Source: Hyperoodon ampullatus
Lineage: Eukaryota > Chordata > Mammalia > Artiodactyla > Ziphiidae
Direction: 5' to 3'
DNA length: 64,000 nt
Assembly (NCBI GenBank): GCA_949752795.1
Contig: OX457061.1
Location: forward strand, 42,378,338 to 42,442,337
The position numbers were made by a program, and so were the translations under genes. Shown in pieces: positions 34,701-46,700 of this stretch (positions are counted from its first letter, which is position 1; every line of letters starts with the position of its first letter). The notes under the pieces are model-generated. The model did not search any database, had not been told where the DNA came from, and worked only from the letters and a program-made list of their open reading frames with translations.

Positions 34701-37700
34701 TAAAGAAAAATATCCTGGAGTCATTTTCAGGTTATCTGTGTCCATAAAAGGTTCTATTTAACTGCACTTAAAAGAATTGCACCATCTAAAATGAGCTTTC
34801 AAAACTAATTTGTAAGAGATTTTGTACAGTGTTGAATTGATTTTTCCAAGTTATGTCTGTGGAGCCATGGAAAACTATTTTTTTTGAAAGCTCCACAAGT
34901 GATTCTGATCCACAGCCAGGGTTGAAATCACTATTTGAATTTATCGCCGTACCACCCATAAAACTGTTTGTTCTACTGAAAGATCATTCATATAGTATAT
35001 GATTCATATTAATATATATCTGTTAAAAAAATAAAGGGCAAGATTCTGCTCATCCCCCTGTATAGGTGTCTCATCCTTTATGTTGTAGACAAGCTCCTGA
35101 GAAGTCATTTGTAATTTTGATTTTTGCCATAGATTTTCATTGTAAAATTGAATGTGCTTTGTCATGGAAAACCTGTTAAAACCCAAAGAAGTTGTTTGAC
35201 TTAACAAACCTGAAAAAAAAAAAAATACAAAGTCCCCTGGTGAGAAGGGGTAATTTTTTGGCACAACAATAGTAAAACATTGGGAAAAATGCTATAAAAT
35301 AAATATAGGTGGTACACATACACACGTCTTACTCTGAACTGTGAATCGCTTGCTGCCTAACATTTTAAGTTATATCAGTGATATTACAATTATTTTCTAA
35401 ACTTTTCCTAGAGGGATTATATTATGTTAAATTAAGCTTTTTGTTCATAATACAATGAGTATTCATATTGAAAAGTAACTTTATGCTGGTTTTTGTAATT
35501 ATTGTTTTACTGAAACATGATCTTTATAGTAAATTATACCTATGTACGCTTTCAAAAAGGTGAAGTGTTTGCATTAACTCTTCAGTATATACATACTATC
35601 AGGTTTACAAACGTATAGCAAAGTTAGGCATCCCTTTTCGACTTCCACATTTTAAAAATCATTTCAAATAGTATTTTCTGCACAAAACATGAAATAGTAA
35701 AGTAAGTTTTAACATGTTTTACAACTGATATGAAAAGAGTGGCTATTAAACTGAACTGCAGTCAATGCAGTCTTCCTTTTTAAATAAAATAAAATGAAGA
35801 CAAGAGCAAAGAGTCACCCATTCTTGTTCTTTGCTTATGCCAGACTTGAACACTGTTTTTCCTTTGTGTGTAGTTCTAATTGATGGTTACATTTCTGAAA
35901 TAGCAGTGTCTTGTAATAACTTTTGAGAAATTTTACTTTATTTATGACTTGTATTTATTCAATTTTTTTTGGTTTTAGATTGTTCTCTGAGATTATATGG
36001 GTCATCCAGTAGCAGATTGGGTTTCAAAAATTCGGATATAAACATTGACATTCAATTTCCAGCCATTGTAAGTACAAAGTGAAGTGTCAGAATTTTCACA
36101 GAGTGGTACAGAAATTCTTTTTTTTCCCAAATGTGAGCTATATATGGATATATTTTAGATACTTGAAGACAGTTTACGTGTGATTTTTTTTTCCTAAAAC
36201 TGCATTGTTTTTCCTAAAATTGCTGTTTTTATGTTCTTCTGCATGCCTTCAATTTTAGCACATTTCTTTTTATTCTACAGATCTTTCATACTTTCTTTAG
36301 ACACTGGTCTTCTAACCATGTAAATCTGATGGGGTAATTTAGGTCTGTTAACTTGAAAGGATTAAATTATCTTGATAAGTCAACTTTCCAATGGCAGGAA
36401 AGGATTTCAGATTTCAAATTGTGTATCTATATAAACATTTATGACCTGCAAGCTTAATTTGTTCCTGAGTTTCCTCTTATATACACCCACCTTGTAAAAA
36501 TAATTCTGCTTTTGAAGAACTACACCTAGCCTAGATTTCTGGTTTAAACATGGTTCAAAAAGATGTTGATGAGTCAGAACTTTAAAACTGGAAGGGACTT
36601 TGGTAGATTATCCATTTACTTACTGGTGGTTCCTGCAGGCCAGTTTGCAAATGGTTTATGCCCATTTACTTGGGTTGCTACTTAAAAATAAAAATGATTC
36701 CTAGTCTGCTCCCCCAGATTTTCTGTTTCACAACTGCTCATTCCTTGCCATCCCTGACTGCTATAGCTACATGCTCAGCTGACCAATAGATTTTACTGTT
36801 CTTTTAACCTTAAATTCTGCTTAATAATTTACCAGCATAGCAGTTATTTTGATTTCATGTCATTCATTCATTTAGCAAATATTCAGTGAGTTTGAGTATA
36901 TGTCAAGCACCATACTAGGTTCTAGAGGACAAAACAGATATCATTCCTCCCTCCTGGAATTCATACGTAGAGAAGGAGATAAGTAATTATGTATGTATAA
37001 TTAATTATAATGAGAGCTATGCAGGGAAACAAGGTTCTGTGAGAGAAAATAAGAGTGTAGATACAGCTGTCCTGAAGGCCCCTTTGAAAGGATTACATTT
37101 AAACTGAACTCTAAAAGATGAAAATGGGTGGGGACAGTGAAAGGGTAAAAGAGTAGTGAGAGGCCCGCGTACCTCGAAGGAAAAAAAAAAAAGTGTTTCA
37201 GCCTGAGGGCACATCATTTGCAAACTGTGAGTTTGGCCATTCAAGGTGCTGAAGGGAAAATTGTAAGGGCTGTGGTGAAGGGACCTTGAGAAAGAATAGC
37301 TTAAGATTAGGATAGAGGAGTAGTCTGGGGCCCAACATACAGGAAGCCAGAATTTCATTTTGACCTAAGGGCATTAAGAAGTCAGACTGAGAGTTTTAAG
37401 GAGGGTCACAACTAGATCTAATGTATGATTTTTAAGTGGTTTTGGTTCCTGTTTGGAGCAAGGATTAATAGAGAAAGGCAAGACTAAAGTGGAGACCCAG
37501 GTAAGCAATCTGTTGAAGTAGTCTCACAGAGTGAGAAGTAATATTGTTAACAATTTGACAACCTCTAGCCACAACTTTGAGATTTGCTGAGAGGCTAATT
37601 ACCTCAGGAATTAGTGAATCAGGAGTTAACTGCGTAGTAGGTCTCTTTTTGCCCACACTCATGCTCTTTTTGCCCATCTCTCTGTGTCTGACTGATGTGT

Positions 37701-40700
37701 GCACACAGCACAATGATTAATTCCTTTACTGTGGTAGCAAGGTGCTTTCTAATTTGGAAAGGAATTTGGGTAATTTCAGACGACTGTGTATTATCTCAGT
37801 GAAGCAAAAGTACTTATGGATTATTTGATATATTCACTGATTTATTTCCTAGATGTCTCAGCCAGATGTTCTCTTACTTGTCCAAGAATGTTTAAAGAAC
37901 AGTGGTAAGGCCAAATTCTTTCCACATTTTGCTCTTAAATTTTTCATTTGTCTATAATTTGAATATCTTATTTCTCAAACTTTGAAAATAGGAAGTCATG
38001 TTTTTTGATTTACTTATATGGGTAATATCCAAACAAAAAACTAAAGCAAATGCCCATGAATTATTAGCAAGTTAATTAGAGTCTTGTTAGTTGTCCTACT
38101 ATGCAGAATAATTATTTTGTAAGTAAAGCTTTTAGCTTGGTGATACTGTCATAATTTATAAAGATTATATTAGCCCTAGGCTGAGACTAAAAAGAATCAA
38201 AATATGTAAAATTTACTCTTGAGGGTAAAAAAATAAAGGATAATCTTTTTTATTCCATGGTTTAAATTAATACTTTACAAATAATAAATAGTGTGGCCCA
38301 GCCCAGATGAATGAATCAACAAATAGTTGTTCCCAATTAGGTTTATCAGTTGTCCAGAGTAATGTCCAGCTGGGGCTTGACGGCTTATGTGCTTTCCATA
38401 GGCCTCATTAAATTGTCTCATCCCTTTAATTAGTCTTTCCCATCCTTTTTGTTTTGATTGAATGAAACATTTAAACATTTCTTCTTACTTCAGTCAGCAT
38501 GTATTTTGACCCCACGTATTTTAGTAGCTTTTGCAGCAATTTTTTTTAATGTCCTATTCATATTTCTAATTATGTTACCCACGTAACATTTAAATGTTCT
38601 AATTCAATAATGTAGTCATTTCTAATCAGACATTAGTTTTTCAAAATAAGGATTTTAAATTAATGTGATTACTTGATTCTTGAATATAATACTTTTTTCC
38701 TTTTCAAGTCACTTTTATTTCATAATCATCTCTTGAGAACCTTATTTTGTAATGGTCTTTCAAAAGGCCAAACAGATAATTCACAACTGGTACTTGTACT
38801 TTATCTAGTTGTGCTTTTAAACAAAGGCTTAGTTAACTAACCTATCTGATATTCTTTTCTTTTTCCAGACTCTTTTATTGATGTTGACGCAGATTTCCAC
38901 GCTAGGGTGCCAGTGGTGGTGTGCAGAGAAAAGCAAAGGTCTCTGCTTCTTTAAGCTGTTTATTAAATACCAACTTGCCAAAAGCACTTGTACTTTACTC
39001 CATCTTAATGTCCAGTTTCTAGAATTGTAAGCTCCCATGTGGTTAATTTCACAAGCTTCCTGTTAGCATTCTCCCTCTACTGTTGCTGTTTAACGCAAGA
39101 GGAAAAAGTGTTTTATTTTTAAAAGGGTAAAATTACTTAAAAAGAAAAAATATAGGAAGGAAGCATTTTGACCCATTTCAGTAAAAAACAGCTCTGTCAA
39201 ATAGTTACTTGCTCTAATCACCTTTATTTGCCATCCTTTTTAGAAGCATTTTAAACAGTGCTGAGTAACAGTTCACCCGGCTCTCTCTCCATCTGGAAGT
39301 ATTACCATTACCACTGTAAATGGGTAGTTTGTAGGCTGTAATGATTTGCCATTAGGCAGATTCCTCCAACTAGGGAAAACACTCTTGCCCTTATAAAGAT
39401 GAATTTATACTCCCATTTGAAACATTTTACAGTATTCTCCTTACTTGCATTTTCCCCAAAAAATAATTTTAATATATGAAAACATGAAGTTTTAGTTCTT
39501 GAAAAATAAAGTTTACTCAGAAGACAGCTGCCCTATCTTTTTTTTTTTTTTTCTTTGCGGTTTGCGGTCCTCTCACTGTTGTGGCCTCTCCCGTTGCGGA
39601 GCACAGGCTCCGGACGCGCAGGCCCAGCGGCCATGGCTCACGGGCCCAGCCGCTCTGTGGCATGTGGGATCTTCCCGGACCGGGGCACGAACCCGTGTCC
39701 CCTGCATCGGCAGGCGGACTCTCAACCACTGCACCGCCAGGGAAGCCCTGCCCTATCTTTTTTAATCCCATATTGAGATGACCCATAAAGGTTTAGTGAG
39801 TTAGAAGTATTTATTATCAGTGTAAATTAGTTGGTGGTGGTGTAAAAGACACCTGATACCTGTATAATACTTTCTCTTTTTCCTTCCCATTCTCACCCTC
39901 TACCCCCACCAGTGGTCTTCTTTGTAAAGTGAGTGCAGGAAATGAAAATGCTTGTCTGACAACAAATCATTTAACTGCTCTTGGAAAACTAGAATCGAAG
40001 CTGGTTCCTTTGGTGATTGCCTTTAGGCACTGGGCAAAGGTAGGTTTGAGTTCTTTAAATGAATGCACATTCTATGTGTGCATAAGCAGTATGCTTTGAT
40101 TTTTACGTGGTTCATTTAATCTTAAATGTTTGGATGCATATTTATAGACATCAAGGGAGTTGGCATCTGAGTATTAGAGCAGAAATTTTAATGTGTACAG
40201 AAAGAAAAATTCAGTTTCTATTTCACTATGACATATTGCTCAAAAGATCAAAATGCTTTATGATGCTTATTAAAAATTAGATTTGTAAGTCAAATCCCAG
40301 AGTTATGGCCCAAGTGTTTACATTTTTTTTCTTTTCTTTGTAGTTCTGATCCCTCACCAAACAAAAGTAAAATTTTGATGGTTTAAAAAATACCTCGAAA
40401 GCTATTTCCATATATTTGTTAGTGGAAGCAACCAGCTGGCATTTCAATGATGTGTCCTAAATCTAACATTACTCTCATTGGCTGGAGGCAAATTCAAAAA
40501 CACATAGTTTGAATAACAGCAGAAGAGAATTCTGTCAGTCCCTCTCCCATTTCCCCCTTTCTATTGGTAGAATGGCACTGCTGTTACCCTCAGAAAAATG
40601 CAACTCTCCCAGAATCTTATTTTTTTGTACGAGTCTGTCTCAAACCATAATTCTTTCCATGTTAATTGTGTAGCAGGGATTTCTATGGATTTCTCAGCTG

Positions 40701-43700
40701 ACATCCTTGGAAGCAAGTTCACTTTATTTCATGAATTTATAAGGTTGTCTGTGCTTGATCAGCTTCACTAACTAAAGCCCCCCATCCCTTAGTCTCAGTT
40801 TGGGGCTGGATCTTGTTCATGTTGTCCTGCTCAATTAAGAGAGACAAAATTACACTGCTTAAAGATTCTTGATGTAGGTTGTCAGGAAAACCTGATAAAA
40901 ACATGTGTGTGGATTAAGGCAAATTATGGCCATCAGTGAAAAGTCAGTTTAGAGCACAGGACTCCCACAAGTGGGTTAAGAAATCATTTTCTGCAGATCA
41001 AGAAAATATACTCATCACAATATTCCTACCTTTGTACCCTATGAATCAAATACACTGTAAATAAACCAGGTCTTTGCTGAGGAAAAAACAATGTCCAAAA
41101 GCATTTATAAATGAAGCTGCAGCTTCATAAGATGAATCTCATCAATAGTAAGTACATTACTCTCATGTGACCCACCAAGTGTTTACATTTTAACTAGTTT
41201 CCGGCAGTGATTCTCAGGCACAGGAAAGTTTGAGGTGAAGCTTCTCATACCATTTCCAGTAATATACCCAGAGACTCCCCAAAAATGAAAGCCACTATCT
41301 GATCTTGCTTTACATTTCTACAGTGTTTTAAATATGGTATCCTATTGAAATGCTCAAATAAGCATGAGAGCATCTAACATTTCCCCAAAATGTAAGGTCC
41401 CATCATGATTATAAAATTGAGATTCTGTGTAGAGAAAAGCCAAAGCTTTACCGATTAAGACATGGCTGTAACAATACGTAGTTCCTGTTGCTTGGGTCCA
41501 GGACCCAACAGGGACAGAGGATGTCCCACTCTTAACTGGGTGAATTGATAATCACAATGTGCTGTGCTTTGAAAGCAGCCTCCTCCTTCATCACTAAGTA
41601 GGCCATGCTTTCTAAGTTGTTATTTCTGCTAGCGCTAATGAGTTTGCCTACATTCTCCCCTAATCGCCTTTCTGACCAAAGCATGCATTTTCAAGATAGT
41701 AGCTAAGGGTGAGGGGACCATCAAACTGAGCAAAGCCAATTGGCTTACAGTTGGAATTGAACCATCATTTTGACTTCATTAACAAGTTTTTGAACCAAGT
41801 GAATGGATTTACCATGGATATCAAAAAAATAAAACAGCAAATATTAGTTTTAGGGCCCTTCACAAATGAGTTTAGTTAACAAAATGAAAAATTTGAAATT
41901 GAAACTGTCACTCAAAACCACAATATTTGGTTATCCCAAAAGTACAAGGAAGTATTTTGTCACTGTGGAGTTTTATTTGGAGGGGTAAATCATGTGACAC
42001 ACGGAAATGAAGTAACGGGTTTTAGACCAAATTGCGTAAATGACAAGTTTACAAAAGAATGTACTTTTTGACAAGTACAAAAGAATGCTTATCCTCTTTT
42101 CTCTCATTTGTAGCTTTGCAGTATAGATCGCCCTGAAGAAGGAGGTTTGGCACCTTATGTGTTTGCCCTGATGGCCATTTTCTTTCTTCAACAGAGGAAA
42201 GAACCCCTTCTGCCTGTTTATCTAGGATCATGGGTATAAAACTTTTTTGCTTATATATCTGATACTGATTTTATTACAGGGCCACAATCCCTTGTGTATA
42301 ATTTCAGAGTCTAAAAACCTAACCAGAACTGACATGAATTTATTTATCCTACTATTGTGAATATTCATACTTTTCACTGCTGAAATATTAATGTATTTGA
42401 CTCAGGATGCTGCCCGGTACTCTGCTTAGGGACACTGTTACTTTTCTAAACTGAAAAAACTCTTGATTTATGGAACACATGATCCTGAGGTTTTCAGACA
42501 AGAGAATGTGAACCTATATTATCATTTGGTACACACTTTCTTTGGGTACAGTTTTATAATTTGATACTTGAATTTATATATCACCTCCAGACAGACTGTA
42601 GGAAACTTTTGCTTCGCTATCACTTACTTTCTATTTCTAGTCTTTTGATTCTCTTTATACCCTGTTCCCTGTGAAACAAAAGAAAATATAAGTGCTGAAA
42701 TTGCTACCTATAGCACAAGATGCAGAACTTAGTAGTCACCTCTTGAATAATATTTTGCTATAATCTGTAAGATGAATTAGACTTCAGTGATGTGACTGTT
42801 CTTTCTTTCTGGATAAATTTAAGTTGAGCTGATTTATTCAAATAGTAAGATTTAAGAAGAAGCCATCCCAAAGTCAAAATGAGGTTCTTCTCATTCTCTT
42901 GGAAACCTCACTGTTAATCCCTAGGTGTTTATCTTGATAAAAATCTTACTTGTACACTTACTTTATAAAAAGGCTCACTGGGTGAAAGCTTACTTTGGTA
43001 CATCCAGTATTTTAACTAGTCTTCTTACCATACGCAGGATTCTTGTCATTTAAGGAGATGTTCTAGAGCAGTAGCCCTTAATTATGGGTCTATAAAAAAT
43101 ATATAAGATTTTAAGGAATTTTTTCTTTATACTTAATAAGTTGAGCATTAAGCAGGGACCTTTGTCTGCCAGGCCCTGAGAATAAAGACTAAAGCAGAAT
43201 AAGTCCTATATAGACTCTGTCTTGGCATTAGGGATTGCAGTCTGCTGTGCTGTGACCCAGTTGCCTAAAGGGAGCTCTCTTTGTGCTTGTGGTACTGAAA
43301 TGAAAAAACTCAGGGTATCCTTGCTAGTCTGTTCTCCTGGTAGAAAAAAGGGTGAGAGAACAAAGTCAAGCCTTAGTTGATAAATAACCCTTTTCATCAG
43401 ACCCCAATAGGATTCTGTGAAAGTCTTTGAAGTTTTCTTTTCACTTTGATCCAAGAGAGACAGGAGTTTAAGATGGAACCAAACCAGTTGGACTCCTATG
43501 CCAAACAAAAAGCCTTAGAAGAGGTTGGATGCATTGCCATGCTCACTAATGTCTTAGTGAAATCTGCCTTTTCTTGTGTCCTCATCATCTCTAAAGTAGG
43601 CATCTGTCACTGATGTGAGGATGCAGTAAAAAAAAAAAAAAAAAAAAAATGCTTCTATTCTGGTGATGGGATTCTCCTCAGGATTTGCTTAAGAGTAGCA

Positions 43701-46700
43701 TGAATACCCTTTCCTATGGCCAGTGTATTATTTCCTCGGGAGTAGTACTGGAATTTCTCTAAGGTGACACAGAATTTGGTTTTGAGTATACCATTTATTT
43801 ATTTAAGATTCAATAACAAAAACAAGTATGTGGTGGCCAAATACTAGATTGAATTCTGTGTATCAAATATGGCAAACTCTGCTGCCTGAACCAAAGTGAT
43901 CTGTAGCTTTCAACATTTTAAACTAGTCAAGTATCAGGGTGCTGGCTTCTGCTAGGGTCTTTTAGTCAAAAATATGAAGCAAGTGAGAGAAAAGAAATTC
44001 AGTGCCTTGTTCATGCCAGATATTTTATATCACTATTTCTGCAGAAAATCTATTGAGAACCTCAAAATTACGTGCATGAAAGTATCTAAACTGTTAACTC
44101 CTTCAAAATTTTTAAAGCACTCTATATGTTAGTCACTGTACTAGACCCTGAAGGTAATACACATATGTATAAGACTAAATTCTCTGTCAAGAAGTTTAGA
44201 GTATTGTATCTCTGTGCTCAGATCTGTGTTTTCAAAAATCTTTCAGCCATTCTCTCCCAACCTACTCAGATTTCTTCCATGTTGGAGATTATCTCTCTGA
44301 CCTTTTACTCCCAATTAAAATTCCCATTTATTATCATTAGATATTGATATGTGAGTTGTGAATGATGAATAGGCTTAACCCTGTGTTCTTAGCATCTTTT
44401 ATCCCTTACAACAATATTTTACTAGTAGATATTATTTGGAATCTTCCTTATTTTAGATTATGTAAACGTAACCCTTAGGAAACAGTTATTTACACTTTAA
44501 GAATGCCAGATAATATAGTAGAAAGAAGAGTAGTGTTAAAGTTTGGCAGCCCTGAGATTCACCCAGGATTTGCCACTTAAATCCTTGTGACCTTGAACAA
44601 GTTATTTAATCTCTGAGCCTTGGTGAAAGACTCATCTGCAAATTTTTGAAATGAGATCAGGAATGTAGAGTTCCTGGAACTCTACAGGTAGGAGAACAGA
44701 TGTAGTCCTTTCCCCCTTCAATAGAAAGGCAAGTTCCACTTACGGTATGTAGGTGTGAACTCCTAAAACAAGTGATCCTTCTGGAAATAACAGCTATAAA
44801 TTCTCAACAAAATACATAAAACAACAACGTGAAGGCTCTGGAGACTGAACAAATGCAAACAGACTTTGGAGAGAAGTCAAAACCTGTAGCAAGTGACCAA
44901 CACAGAGTGAGTTTCTGTTTTTCAGTGGCTTTATCCCTGAAGGCAACCCAGGTAGAAAAACCAGTCCTCTTTCTGGCCAGAGGAACTAAGGCCACCAGAT
45001 AATAAGGGGAAGAAAAAACAGAAAGGGAAGATATAGAGAAGTGGAACCCTTAATTCTGTGTGGGAACTCAGTACATCACTGACTGACTTCTGAACCAGTC
45101 CAGCGTGCCATATAAGGAGATTAGAAGTCAATACTCTGTCCTCACAAAAAGAAAAAAACTGAACGTGCTGAAAATCAACAACTCTTTTTAGATCCATCAG
45201 AGAATTGAGGTCATGAGGAAAACCACTGCCCCCAAAATTGGAGAGACAGGCAAATATATAACTTGTCAGAGCATAAGCCCAGGGAACAGAATCCTGCCCA
45301 TGGAACGGCCACCAGGGTAGAAAAACATGGACTCTGATTCTGGAGACTCAGTTTGGATAAGCTTGAAAGTGAAAAACAATAAGGGGGCCAGTCTTAGGGG
45401 GCTGATTTCATGAGTTTTATCTCCAAAAATGCCCACCAGTTTCTCAGGGTAAAAATCTAAGAAAAATCCCATTTGAGGGAAAAGCTAGCCATTTTGAAAT
45501 TGCCTGGAGCATTATTCTGTTAGAAACAAAAACCTGCCCTCAAGGGAAACTGTTTTACCAGAGCCTAACCACCTTAAGTTTTATCAGGGCCTAAATGTCC
45601 TGGGTAAAGGAAAAATACCAACTCCAACCCTCTGTAGTTTCCTGTCTCACCTCAGGTGGGCAGGACTGAGAAGCACTTTGTGAAGGTCACAGCCCAGGAC
45701 CACAGTCTCACTAAAAGACTGAGATCTGAACATAGGACTATAGAATGCTTCCTCTCCCCTCACACCTTACTACAGCATCATTAGGCCTCCGGTGTAATAA
45801 TGGGATTACAACAGACAGACCTCATATAAGAAGAAATCTCTTGGGAAACCCAAAAGCAATACAGGAGACAAAAACAAGGATACCAGCATAAGTTATAGCC
45901 CCTTGACATGTACAGCTACAACAAACAGTACATAGCCTGACTCCTAGCCAGGTAAAAGAAAACCTCACACCACAGGCCTATATTTTACCCAGCTTTCCAC
46001 AAAAAAATAACAAGGCATACTAAAAGTCAGAAAACATAGTTTGAAGAAACAGCAAACATTGGAATTATCAGACTAGGAGTTTAAAAAACAAGAATATGCT
46101 AAGGGCTCTAAAGGAAAAAATGGTCAACATGCAAAAACAAATAGGTAATATAAGCTGAGAGATGAAAACTCGAGGGAAGAATCAAACGGAAATACTAAAA
46201 ATCAAAACTAACAAAAATGAAGAATGCCTTTGATGGATTCATCAGGAAACTGGACAAAGCTGCGGAAAAAATCAGTGAGCTTTATTCAATGGAAACTTCT
46301 CAAACTGAAAAGCAAAGAGGAACAAAAGAATGAAAAAGAAATGGAACAGAATAGCTAAGAACTGTAGGACAGTTACTAAGGGTTGTAATGTATGTATAAT
46401 GGGAATACCTGGAGAAGAAGAAAGAGAAAGAAACAGAAGAAACAGTTGAAGTAATAATGACTGAGAATTTTTTTTTTTTTTTTTTTTGCGGTACGCGGGC
46501 CTCTCACTGCTGCAGCCTCTCCCGTTGCGGAGCACAGGCTCCGGACGCACAGGCCCAGTGGCCATGGCTCACGGGCCCAGCCGCTCCGCGGCATGTGGGA
46601 TCTTCCCGGACCAGGGCACAAACCCGCGTCCCCTGCATCGGCAGGCGGACTCTCAACCACTGCGCCACCAGGGAAGCCCATGACTGAGAATTTTTTAAAT

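Larger units (their letters stand above)
36068..37852 (+). other. TUT7 intron 6
   Basis: Most of the second half is an L2 relic (about 36,848-37,560) with a tiny SINE tail inside it. The first half shows no recognised element. Confidence 0.7.
37905..39912 (+). other. TUT7 introns 7 and 8 (either side of exon 8)
   Basis: Intron 7 shows no recognised repeat. Intron 8 contains one antisense CHR SINE at 39,544-39,748, about 160 bp before exon 9. Confidence 0.75.
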
